From Megachile rotundata (Eukaryota > Arthropoda > Insecta > Hymenoptera > Megachilidae), in the NCBI RefSeq assembly GCF_050947335.1, contig NW_027473347.1, positions 1,178,001 to 1,242,000 on the forward strand: 64,000 nucleotides of DNA. The letters run 5' to 3'. Position numbers and translations under genes: made by a program. The notes beneath the pieces were generated by a model. It ran no database searches. It saw only the letters and a program-made list of their open reading frames with translations, and was not told where the DNA came from. Shown piece by piece: positions 47,517 to 61,792 of the stretch. Position 1 is the stretch's first letter; every line of letters starts with the position of its first letter.

Positions 47517-48618
47517 CAATCACAAACATACTGTCACAATCCTACAATCACAATCATACAATCACAATCATACAATGGCATTCATACAACAACAAACATA
47601 CAATCACAATTACAATCACAATCATACAATCACAACCATACAATCACACCCATACAATCACAATAATACAATCACAAACATGCAATGACAATCATACAAT
47701 AACAATCATACAATCGCAATCATATAAATACAATCTCCCAAAAACATTGATACAATCACAATCATACAATCTCAGTCATACAATCACAATCATACATTCA
47801 CAACAATACAATCACAATCATACAATCCCAATCATACAATCGCAGTCATACAATCACAATCATACAATCACAATCATACATTCACAACAATACAATCACA
47901 ATCATACAATCACAATAATACAATGACAAACATGCAATCACAATCATACAATCACAACCATACAATCACAACCATACAATCACAATAATACAATCACAAA
48001 CATACAATCACAATCATACAATAACAATCATACAATCGCAATCATATAAATACAATCCCCCGAAAACATTGATACAATCACAATCACACAATCACAATCA
48101 TACTATCACAATCATACAATCACAGTCATACAATCACAATCATACATTCACAACAATACAATCACAGTCATACAATCCCAATCATACAGTCGCAATCATA
48201 CAATCACTATCATACAATCACAGTCATACTACCACAGTCATGCAATTGCAATCATACAATCACAATTACAATCACAATCATGCAATCACAATCATACAAT
48301 CACAAACATACTGTCACAATCCTACAATCACAATCATACAATCACAATCATACAATGGCATTCATACAACAACAAACATACAATCACAATTACAATCACA
48401 ATCATACAATCACAACCATACAATCACACCCATACAATCACAATAATACAATCACAAACATGCAATGACAATCATACAATAACAATCATACAATCGCAAT
48501 CATATAAATACAATCTCCCAAAAACATTGATACAATCACAATCATACAATCTCAGTCATACAATCACAATCATACATTCACAACAATACAATCACAATCA
48601 TACAATCCCAATCATACA
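47505..48618 (+). repeat. 780-bp tandem duplication
   Basis: Sequence at 47,505-47,838 recurs at 48,285-48,618 with an offset of 780, including the TACAATCACAAACA/TACTGTCACAATCC pair, GGCATTCAT, a 12-bp unit and marker M1 (47,722 and 48,502). The segment between the two matching parts is Q-like. Confidence 0.85.
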
Positions 48619-49121
48619 GTCGCAATCATACAATCACTATCATACAATCACAGTCATACAGTCACAATCATAAAATCACAATCATACAATCACAATCATA
48701 CAATCACAATAATACAGTCACAATCATACAATCTCAATCATTCAAATACAATCATACAATCACAATCATACATTCGCAATCATACAATCACAATCATAGA
48801 AGCACAACCATACAATCACAATAATACAATCACAAACGTACAATCACAATCATACAATAACAATCATACAGTCGCAATCATATAAATACAATCTCCCAAA
48901 AACATTGATACAATCACAATTATACGACCACAATCATACAATCACAATCATACAATCACAATAATACAGTCACAATCATACAATCTCAATCATTCAAATA
49001 CAATCATACAATCACAATCATACATTCGCAATCATACAATCACAATCATAGAAGCACAACCATACAATCACAATAATACAATCACAAACGTACAATCACA
49101 ATCATACAATAACAATCATAC
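47517..49121 (+). repeat. Transition zone between central domain and A'
   Basis: At about 47,517 the block-R sequence breaks off (TGCAATAACAATCA is followed by TACAATCACAAACA instead of the expected TACTATAACAATCA) and A-type variants begin. The zone holds a 780-bp tandem duplication and a 252-bp tandem duplication. It ends where colinearity with position 1 of the window begins. Part of it, around 47,840-48,060, resembles the end of block Q near 30.2 kb, so the zone is a mosaic of both domain types. Confidence 0.75.
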
Positions 49122-49214
49122 AGTCGCAATCATATAAATACAATCTCCCAAAAACATTGATACAATCACAATTATACGACCACAATCATACAATCACAAT
49201 CATACAATCGCAGT
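48711..49214 (+). repeat. 252-bp (18-unit) tandem duplication
   Basis: AATACAGTCACAATC at 48,711 and 48,963 marks an offset of 252, exactly 18 monomers. Both copies end with marker M1 (48,884 and 49,133-49,136 region) and TATACGACCACAATCA. The second copy runs into domain A'. The start of the window corresponds to the inside of this second copy. Confidence 0.83.
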
Positions 49215-51253
49215 CATACAATCACAATCATACAATCACAATCATACATTCACAACAATACAATCACAATCATACAATCCCAATCATACAGTCGTAATAA
49301 TACAATCACTATCATACAATCACAGTCATACAGTCACACTCATACAATCACAATCATACAATCACAATCATACAATCACAATCATACAATCACAATCATA
49401 CAATCACAAGCATACTGTCACAGTCCTACAATCACAATCATACAATCACAATCATACAATCACAATCATACAATCACAATCATACAATCACAATCATACA
49501 ATCACAATCATACACTGGCATTCATACAACAACAATCATACAATCACAATCATAAAATCGCGGTCATACAATCGCACTCATACAATCACAATCATACAAT
49601 CACAATCATACAATCACAATCATTCAATCACAATCATACAATCGCAATCATATAAATACAATCTCCCAAAAACACTGATACAATCACAATCATACACACA
49701 ATAATACAGTCACAATCATACAATCACAATCACACAATCACAGTCATACAATCACAATCATACATTCACAACAAGACAATCACAATCATACAATCCAAAT
49801 CATGCAGTCGCAATCATACAATCACTATCATACAATCACAGACATACTACCACAGTCATACAATTACAATCATACAATCACAATTACAATCACAATCATG
49901 CAATCACAATCATACAATCACAAACATACTGTCACAATCCTACAATCACAATCATACAATCACAATCATACAATGGCATACATACAACAACAATCATACA
50001 ATCACAATTACAATCACAATCATACAATCACAACCATACAATCACACCCATACAATCACAATAATACAATCACAAACATGCAATCACAATCATACAATAA
50101 CAATCATACAATCGCAATCATATAAATACAATCTCCCAAAACCATTGATACAATCACAATCATACAATCACAATCATACTATCACAATCATACAATCACA
50201 GTCATACAATCACAATCATACATTCACAACAATACAATCACAATCATACAATCCCAATCATGCAGTCGCAATCATACAATCACTATCATACAATCACAGT
50301 CATACTACCACAGTCATACAATTACAATCATACAATCACAATTACAATCACAATCATGCAATCACAATCATGCAATCACAATCATACAATCACAAACATA
50401 CTGTCACAATCCTACAATCACAATCATAAAATCACAATCATACAATGGCATTCATAAAACAACAATCATACAATCACAATCATAAAATCGCAATCATACA
50501 ATCGCACTCATACAATCACAATCATACAATCACAATCATACAATCACAATCATACAATCACAATCATACAATCACAATCATTCAATCACAATCATACAAT
50601 CGCAATCATATAAATACAATCTCCCAAAAACATTGATACAATCACAGCCATACAATCACAATAATACAATAACAATCATACTATCACAATCATACAATCA
50701 CACTCATACGGTCACAATCATACAATCACAATCATACAATCACAGTCATACAATCACAATCATACAATCACAATAATACAATCACAAACATTCAAAAGCA
50801 GTCATTCAATCACAATCATACAATCGCAATCATTCAATCACTATCATACAATCACACTCATATAATCACGATCATACAATCACAATCATTCAATCACAAT
50901 CATACAATCGCAATCATATCAATACAATCCCCCAAAAACATTGATACAATCACAATCATACAATCACAATCGTACAATCACAATCATACAAGCACAATCA
51001 TACAATCACAATCATACAATCACAATCATACAATCCCGATTCATACAATAGCAATCATACAATTGCAACCATACAATCAGAACCATACAATCACAATAAT
51101 ACAATCACAAACATACAATCACAATCATACAATAACAATCATACAATCGCAATCATATAAATACAATCTCCAAAAAACATTGATACAATCACAATCATAC
51201 AATCACAATCATACAATCACAATCATATAGTCACAATCATACAATCACACTCA

Positions 51254-51435
51254 TACAATCACAATCGTACACTCACAATCGTACAATCACAATCGTACAA
51301 TCACAATCGTACAATCACAATCGTACAATCACAATCGTACAATCACTATCGTACAATCACAATCGTACAATCACAATCGTACAATCACAATCGCACAATC
51401 ACAATCGTACAATCACAATGGTACAATCACAATTG
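51254..51435 (+). repeat. CpG/GTAC sub-array 4 (domain A')
   Basis: Thirteen units of TACAATCACAATCG type, the A' counterpart of the sub-array at 2091. It is one unit shorter and has one private TACACTCACAATCG-type variant near its start. It lies in the first copy of the 1,583-bp tandem duplication. Confidence 0.92.
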
Positions 51436-52822
51436 TACAATCACAATCATACAATCACTGTCATACGATCACAACCATACAATTACAATCTCAGAATCAG
51501 AATCACACAATCACGATCATACAATCACAATCCTACAATCACAATCATACAATCACAATCATACAATCACAATAATACAATAACAATCATACTATCACAA
51601 TCATACAATCACACTCATACGGTCACAATCATACAATCACAATCATACAATCACAGTCATACAATCACAATCATACAATCACAATAATACAATCACAAAC
51701 ATTCAAAAGCAGTCATTCAATCACAATCATACAATCGCAATCATTCAATCACTATCATACAATCACAGTCATATAATCACGATCATACAATCACAATCAT
51801 TCAATCACAATCATACAATCGCAATCATATGAATACAATCTCCCAAAAAGATTGATACAATCACAATCATACAATCACAATCATACAAGCACAATCATAC
51901 AATCACAATCATACAATCACGATCATACAATCGCGATCATACAATTACAACCATACAATCACAACCATACAATCACAATAATACAATCACAAACATACCA
52001 TCACAATCATACAATAACAATCATACAATCGCAATCAAATAAATACAATCTCCAAAAAACATTGATACAATCACAATCATACAATCACAATCATACAATC
52101 ACACTCATATAGTCACAATCATACAATCACACTCATACAATCACAATCATACAATCAGAATCATACAATCACAATCATACAATCACAATCATACAATCAC
52201 AATCATACAATCACAATCATACAATCACTGTCATACGATCACAACCATACAATTACAATCTCAGAATCACAATCACACAATCACGATCATACAATCACAA
52301 TCCTACAATCACAATCACACAATCACAATCATACAATCACAGTCATACAATCACAATCATACAATCACAATAATACAATCACAAACATTCAAAAGCAGTC
52401 ATTCAATCACAATCGTACAATCGCAATCATTCAATCACTATCATACAATCACACTCATATAATCACGATCATACAATCACAATCATTCAATCACAATCAT
52501 ACAATCGCAATCATATCAATACAATCCCCCAAAAACATTGATACAATCACAATCATACAATCACAATCGTACAATCACAATCATACAAGCACAATCATAC
52601 AATCACAATCATACAATCACAATCATACAATCACGATTCATACAATTGCAACCATACAATCAGAACCATACAATCACAATAATACAATCACAAACATACA
52701 ATCACAATCATACAATAACAATCATACAATCGCAATCATATAAATACAATCTCCAAAAAACATTGATACAATCACAATCATACAATCACAATCATATAGT
52801 CACAATCATACAATCACACTCA

Positions 52823-53018
52823 TACAATCACAATCGTACAATCACAATCGTACAATCACAATCGTACAATCACAATCGTACAATCACAATCGTACAATCA
52901 CAATCGTACAATCACTATCGTACAATCACAATCGTACAATCACAATCGTACAATCACAATCGTACAATCACAATCGCACAATCACAATCGTACAATCACA
53001 ATGGTACAATCACAATTG
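52823..53018 (+). repeat. CpG/GTAC sub-array 5 (domain A')
   Basis: Fourteen units of TACAATCACAATCG type, in the second copy of the 1,583-bp tandem duplication. Its unit number equals that of the sub-array at 2091, and its variant order is the same. Confidence 0.92.
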
Positions 53019-54544
53019 TACAATCACAATCATACAATCACTGTCATACGATCACAACCATACAATTACAATCTCAGAATCAGAATCACACAATCACGAT
53101 CATACAATCACAATCCTACAATCACAATCATACAATCACAATCATACAATCACAATAATACAATAACAATCATACTATCACAATCATACAATCACACTCA
53201 TACGGTCACAATCATACAATCACAATCATACAATCACAGTCATACAATCACAATCATACAATCACAATAATACAATCACAAACATTCAAAAGCAGTCATT
53301 CAATCACAATCATACAATCGCAATCATTCAATCACTATCATACAATCACAGTCATATAATCACGATCATACAATCACAATCATTCAATCACAATCATACA
53401 ATCGCAATCATATGAATACAATCTCCCAAAAAGATTGATACAATCACAATCATACAATCACAATCATACAAGCACAATCATACAATCACAATCATACAAT
53501 CACGATCATACAATCGCGATCATTCAATTACAACCATACAATCACAACCATACAATCACAATAATACAATCACAAACATACCATCACAATCATACAATAA
53601 CAATCATACAATCGCAATCAAATAAATACAATCTCCAAAAAACATTGATACAATCACAATCATACAATCACAATCATACAATCACACTCATATAGTCACA
53701 ATCATACAATCACACTCATACAATCAGAATCATACAATCAGAATCATACAATCACAATCATACAATCACAATCATACAATCACAATCATACAATCACAAT
53801 CATACAATCACAATCATACAATCACTGTCATACGATCACAACCATACAATTACAATCTCAGAATCACAATCACACAATCACGATCATACAATCACAATCC
53901 TACAATCACAATCATACAATCACAATCATACAATCACAATCATACAATCACAATCATACAATCACAATCATACAATCACAATCATACAATCACAATCATA
54001 CAATCACAAACATACTGTCACAGTCCTACAATCACAATCATACAATCACAATCATATAATGGCATTCATACAACAACAATCATACAATCACAATCATAAA
54101 ATCGCAATCATACAATCGCACTCATACAATCACAATCATACAATCACAATCATACAATCACAATCATTCAATCACAATCATACAATCGCAATCATATAAA
54201 TACAATCTCCCAAAAACACTGATACAATCACAATCATAAAATCACAATAATACAGTCACAATCATACAATCACAATCATACAATCACAGTCATACAATCT
54301 CAATCATAGATTCACAAAAATACAATCACAATCATACAATCCCAATCATACAGTCGGAATCATACAATCACTATCATACAATCAGAGTCATACTACCACA
54401 GTCATACAATTACAATCATACAATCGCAATTACAATCACAATCATGCAATCACAATCATACAATCACAATCATACAATTGCAATCATACAAGCACAATCC
54501 CGCAGTCGCAATCATACTATCACAATCCTACAATCACAGTCATA

Positions 54545-55895
54545 CAATCAGAATCATACATTCACAATCATACAATCACAATCATACAATCACAATCATA
54601 CAAAAGCAATCATACCCTCACGATCATACATTCGCAATCATACAATTACAATCTCAGAATCACAAATTCACAATCACAATAATACAATCACACCCATAAG
54701 ATAGCAATCATACATTTACATTCTCCCATACACAATCATAAAATCACAATAATACAGTCACAATCATGCAATCACAATCATCAATTACAGTCATACAATC
54801 ACAATCATACATTCACAACAATATAATCACAATCATGCAAACGCAATCATACAGTCGCAATCATTCAATCACCATCATATAATCACAGTCATATAATCAC
54901 AATCATACAATCACAATCATACAATTACAATCATACAAGCATAATCCTGCAATCGCAATCATGGAATAACAATCATACTATCACAATCATACAACCACAA
55001 TCATACAATCACAATCATATAATCACAGTCATACGACCACAATCATACAATCACAATCATACAATCGCAATCATACAGTCGCAATCATACAATCGCAATC
55101 ATACAGTCGCAATCATACAATCACTATCATACAATCACAGTCATACTACCACAGTCATACAATTACAATCATACAATCACAATTACAATCACAATCATGC
55201 AATCACAATCATACAATCACAATCATACAATCACACTAATACAATCACAATCATACAATTACAATCATACAATCGCAATCATACAAAAGCAGTCATAGAA
55301 TTACAATCTTACAATCGCAACTACAAAAATATAATCATACAATTACAATCATAAAATTACAATCATACAAAAACAATCATACTATCACAATCATACAATC
55401 GCAATCATACAATCACAATCATACAAAAACAATCATACCCTCACGATCATACAATCAGAATCATACATTCACAATCATACAATCACAATCATACAATCAC
55501 AATCATACAAAAGCAATCATACCCTCACGATCATACATTCGCAATCATACAATTACAATCTCAGAATCACAAATTCACAATCACAATAATACAATCACAC
55601 CCATAAGATAGCAATCATACATTTACATTCTCCCATACACAATCATAAAATCACAATAATACAGTCACAATCATGCAATCACAATCATCAATTACAGTCA
55701 TACAATCACAATCATACATTCACAACAATATAATCACAATCATGCAAACGCAATCATACAGTCGCAATCATTCAATCACCATCATATAATCACAGTCATA
55801 TAATCACAATCATACAATCACAATCATACAATTACAATCATACAAGCATAATCCTGCAATCACAATCATGGAATAACAATCATACTATCACAACC
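54545..55895 (+). repeat. 907-bp tandem duplication in domain A'
   Basis: This is the counterpart of 3827-5177 at a constant displacement of 50,718, with the same landmark order. It shows that the 907-bp duplication arose before A and A' separated. One private change is visible near 55,861, where AATCACAATCATGG replaces AATCGCAATCATGG. Confidence 0.87.
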
Positions 55896-56867
55896 ATGCA
55901 ATCACAATCATACAATCGCAATCATACAATCACAATCATACAGTCACAATCACACAATCACAACTATACAATCGCAATCATACAATCACAATCATACAAT
56001 CACAATCACACATTCACAACTATACAATCACAATCATACAATCCCAATCATACAGTCGCAATCATACAATCACTATCATACAATCTCAGTCATGCAATCA
56101 CAATCATACATTCACAACAATACAATCACAATCATACAATCCCAATCATACAATCACAATCATACAATCACAATCACACAATCACAACTATACAATCACA
56201 ATCATACAATCCCAATCATACAGTCGCAATCATACAATCACTATCATACAATCTCAGTCATACAATCACAATCATACATTCACAACAATACAATCACAAT
56301 CATACAATCCCAATCATACAGTCGCAATCATATAATCACTATCATACAATCACAGCCATACTACCACAGTCATACAATTACAATCATACAATCACAATTA
56401 CAATCACAATCATGCAATCACAATCATACAATCACAAACATACTATCACAATCATACAATCACAATCATACAATCACAATCATACAATGGCATTCACACA
56501 ACAACAATCATACAATCACAATCATAAAATCGCAATCATACAATCACAATAATACAGTCACAATCATACAATCACAATCATACAATCACAGTCATACTAC
56601 CGCTGTCATACAATTACAATCATACAATCACAATTACAATCACAATCATACAATCGCAATCATACAATCACCATCATACAATCACAATCATGCAGTCACA
56701 ATTATACAATCACAATCATACAATCACAATCATACAATCGCAATCAAACAAAAACAATCATACAATCATAATCATACAATCACAATCATACAATCACAAT
56801 CATTCAATCACAATCATACAATCGCAATCATATAAATACAATCTCCCAAAAACATTGATACAATCAC

Positions 56868-57680
56868 AGCCATACAATCACAATAATACAATAACAATCA
56901 TATTATCACAATCCTACAATCACACTCATACGGTCACAATCATACAATCACAATCATACAATCACAGTCATACAATCACAATCATACAATCACAATTATA
57001 CAATCACAAACATTCAAAAGCAGTCATTCAATCACAATCATACAATCGCAATCATTCAATCACTATCATACAATCACACTCATATAATCACGATCATACA
57101 ATCACAATCATTCAATCACAATCATACAATCGCAATCATATGAATACAATCTCCCAAAAACATTGATACAATCACAATCATACAATCACAATCATACAAT
57201 AACAATCATACAATCGCAATCATACAATCACCATCATACAATCACAGTCGTACGGCCACAATCATACAAAAACAATCATACCATCACGATCATACAATCG
57301 CAATCATATAATAACAATCTCAGAATCACAAACTCACAATCACAATAATACAATCACACCCACAAAATAGCAATCATACATTTACAATCTCCCATACATA
57401 ATCATAAAATCACAATAATACAGTCACATTCATAGAATCACAATCATTCAAATACAATCATATAATCACAATCATACATTCGGAATCATACAATCACAAT
57501 CATAGAAGCACAGTAATACAATCACAATAATATAATCACAATAATACAATCACAATAATACAATCACAATAATACAATCACAATAATAAAATCACAATCA
57601 TACAATCGCAGTCATTCAATCACAGTCATACAATCACAATCCTACATTCACAACAATACAATCACAATCATACAATCACA
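56868..57680 (+). repeat. Block present in A' but replaced in A
   Basis: After marker M1 at about 56,830, A' continues with sequence like 12,300-13,130 of domain A (offset 44,558). At the equivalent place, after 6,113, A has a different string (about 6,150-6,650) that resembles 9,020-9,230. Colinearity resumes at the CCCAAGAACACTGA marker (6,656 and 57,690). This looks like a block replacement by unequal exchange or conversion. Confidence 0.75.
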
Positions 57681-59847
57681 ATCATACAATCGCAATCATA
57701 TAAATACAATCTCCCAAGAACACTGATACAGTCACAATCATACACACAATAATACAGTCACAATCATACAATCACAGTCATACAATCACAATCATGCAAT
57801 CACAATCATGCAATCACAATCATACAATCACAATAATACAGTCACTGTCATACAATCACCATCATACAATCACAATCATGCAGTCACAATTATATAATCA
57901 CAATCATACAATCACAATCATACAATCACAATCATACAATCGCAATCAAACAAAAACAATCATACAATCATAATCATACAATCACCATCATACAATCACA
58001 GTCGTACGACCACAATCATACAAAAACAATCATACCATCACGATCTTACAATCGCAATCATATAATAACAATCTCAGAATCACAAACTCCCAATCACTAT
58101 AATACAATCACACCCATAAAATAGCAATCATACATTTACAATCTCCCATACACAATCATAAAATCACAATAATACAGTCACATTCATTGAATCACAATCG
58201 TTCAAATACAATCATATAATCACAATCATACATTCGCAATCATACAATCACAATCATAGAAGCACAATAATACAATCACAATAGTATAATCACAATAATA
58301 CAATCACAATAATACAATCACAATTATACAACCACAATAATAAAATCACAATCATACAATCGCAGTCATTCAATCACAGTCATACAATCACAATCATACA
58401 TTCACAACAATACAATCACAATCATACAATCGCAATCATACAGTCGCAATCATACAATCACTATCATACAATCACAGTCATACTACCACAGTCATACAAT
58501 TACAATCATACAATCACAATTACAATCACAATCATGCAATCACAATCATACAATCACAAACATACTGTCACAATCCTACAATCACAATCATACAATGGCA
58601 TACATAGAACAACAATCATACAATCACAATTACAATCACAATCATACAATCACAACCATACAATCACACCCATACAATCACAATAATACAATCACAAACA
58701 TGCAATCACAATCATACAATAACAATCATACAATCGCAATCATATAAATACAATCTCCCAAAACCATTGATACAATCACAATCATACAATCACAATCATA
58801 CTATCACAATCATACAATCACAGTCATACAATCACAATCATACATTCACAACAATACAATCACAATCATACAATCCCAATCATGCAGTCGCAATCATACA
58901 ATCACTATCATACAATCACAGTCATACTTCCACAGTCATACAATTACAATCATACAATCACAATTACAATCACAATCATGCAATCACAATCATACAATCA
59001 CAAACATACTGTCACAATCCTACAATCACAATCATAAAATCACAATCATACAATGGCATTCATAAAACAACAATCATACAATCACAATCATAAAATCGCA
59101 ATCATACAATCGCACTCATACAATCACAATCACACAATCACAATCATACAATCACAATCATACAATCACAATCATTCAATCACAATCATACAATCGCAAT
59201 CATATAAATACAATCTCCCAAAAACATTGATACAATCACAGCCATACAATCACAATAATACAATAACAATCATACTATCACAATCATACAATCACACTCA
59301 TACGGTCACAATCATACAATCACAATCATACAATCACAGTCATACAATCACAATCATACAATCACAATAATACAATCACAAACATTCAAAAGCAGTCATT
59401 CAATCACAATCATACAATCGCAATCATTCAATCACTATCATACAATCACACTCATATTATCACGATCATACAATCACAATCATTCAATCACAATCATACA
59501 ATCGCAATCATATGAATACAATCCCCCAAAAACATTGATACAATCACAATCATACAATCACAATCGTACAATCACAATCATACAAGCACAATCATACAAT
59601 CACAATCATACAATCACAATCATACAATCACGATTCATACAATAGCAATCATACAATTGCAACCATACAATCAGAACCATACAATCACAATAATACAATC
59701 ACAAACATACAATCACAATCATACAATAACAATCATACAATCGCAATCATATAAATACAATCTCCAAAAAACATTGATACAATCACAATCATACAATCAC
59801 AATCATACAATCACAATCATATAGTCACAATCATACAATCACACTCA

Positions 59848-60029
59848 TACAATCACAATCGTACAATCACAATCGTACAATCACAATCGTACAATCACAA
59901 TCGTACAATCACAATCGTACAATCATTATCGTACAATCATAATCGTACAATCACAATCGTACAATCACAATCGTACAATCACAATCGCACAATCACAATC
60001 GTACAATCACAATGGTACAATCACAATCG
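59848..60029 (+). repeat. CpG/GTAC sub-array 6 (domain A')
   Basis: Thirteen units of TACAATCACAATCG type, the counterpart of 8610-8805 with one unit fewer. Two adjacent units carry private ATTATCG and ATAATCG forms near 59,926-59,945. Confidence 0.92.
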
Positions 60030-61568
60030 TACAATCACAATCATACAATCACTGTCATACGATCACAACCATACAATTACAATCTCAGAATCAGAATCAC
60101 ACAATCACGATCATACAATCACAATCCTACAATCACAATCATACAATCACAATCATACAGTCGCAATCATACAATCACTATCATACAATCTCAGTCATAC
60201 AATCACAATCATACATTCACAACAATACAATCACAATCATACAATCCCAATCATACAGTCGCTATCATACAATCACTATCACACAATCACAGTCATACAG
60301 TCACAATCATAAACTCACAATCATACAATCACATTCATATAATCACAATAATACAGTCACAATCATACAATCTCAATCATTCAAATACAATCATACAATC
60401 ACAATCATACATTCGCAATCATACAATCACAACCATAGAAGCACAACCATACAAGCACAATAATACAATCACAAACGTACAATCACAATCATACAATAAC
60501 AATCATATTCTCGCAATCATATAAATACAATCTCCCAAAAACATTGATACAATCACAATCATACAATCACAATCATACTATCACAATCATACAATCACAG
60601 TCATACAATCACAATCATACATTCACAACAATACAATCACAATCATACAATCCCAATCATGCAGTCGCAATCATACAATCACTATCATACAATCACAGTC
60701 GTACTACCACAGTCATACAATTACAATCATACAATCACAATTACAATCACAATCATGCAATCACAATCATACAATCACAAACATACTGTCACAATCCTAC
60801 AATCACAATCATAAAATCACAATCATACAATGGCATTCATAAAACAACAATCATACAATCACAATCATAAAATCGCAATCATACAATCGCACTCATACAA
60901 TCACAATCATAGAATCACAATCATACAATCACAATCATTCAATCACAATCATACAATCGCAATCATATAAATACAATCTCCCAAAAACATTGATACAATC
61001 ACAGCCATACAATCACAATAATACAATAACAATCATACTATCACAATCATACAATCACACTCATACGGTCACAATCATACAATCACAATCATACAATCAC
61101 AGTCATACAATCACAATCATACAATTACAATAATACAATCACAAACATTCAAAAGCAGTCATTCAATCGCAATCATTCAATCACTATCATACAATCACAC
61201 TCATATAATCACGATCATACAATCACAATCATTCAATCACAATCATACAATCGCAATCATATGAATACAATCCCCCAAAAACATTGATACAATCACAATC
61301 ATACAATCACAATCGTACAATCACAATCATACAAGCACAATCATACAATCACAATCATACAATCACGATTCATACAATAGCAATCATACAATTGCAACCA
61401 TACAATCACAACCATACAATCACAATAATACAATCACAAACATACAATCACAATCATACAATAACAATCATACAATCGCAATCATATAAATACAATCTCG
61501 AAAAAACATTGATACAATCACAATCATACAACCACAATCATATAGTCACAATCATACAATCACACTCA

Positions 61569-61792
61569 TACAATCACAATCGTACAATCACAATCGTGCA
61601 ATCACAATCGTACAATCACAATCGTACAATCACAATCGTACAATCACAATCGTACAATCACAATCGTACAATCACAATCGTACAATCACAATCGTACATT
61701 CACAATCGTACAATCACAATCGTACAATCACAATCGTACAATCACAATCGTACAATCACAATCGTACAATCATAATGGTACAATCACAATCG
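61569..61792 (+). repeat. CpG/GTAC sub-array 7 (domain A')
   Basis: Sixteen units of TACAATCACAATCG type, the counterpart of 10,345-10,568. It has the same unit number and the same internal variants (CGTGCAATC, TACATTC and the TAATGG unit). Confidence 0.93.

Larger units (their letters stand above)
50736..53901 (+). repeat. 1,583-bp tandem duplication private to A'
   Basis: A' follows A colinearly to about 3,184 (52,333 minus 49,149), then jumps back to the equivalent of about 1,601 and runs through the same block again. The repeated landmarks are the GTAC sub-array (51,254 and 52,823), the CCCAAAAAGATTGA marker (51,829 and 53,412) and TACCATCACAATCA. The offset between copies is 1,583-1,597. 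Domain A has this block only once (about 1,600-3,184). The junction lies near 52,310-52,335. Confidence 0.88.
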
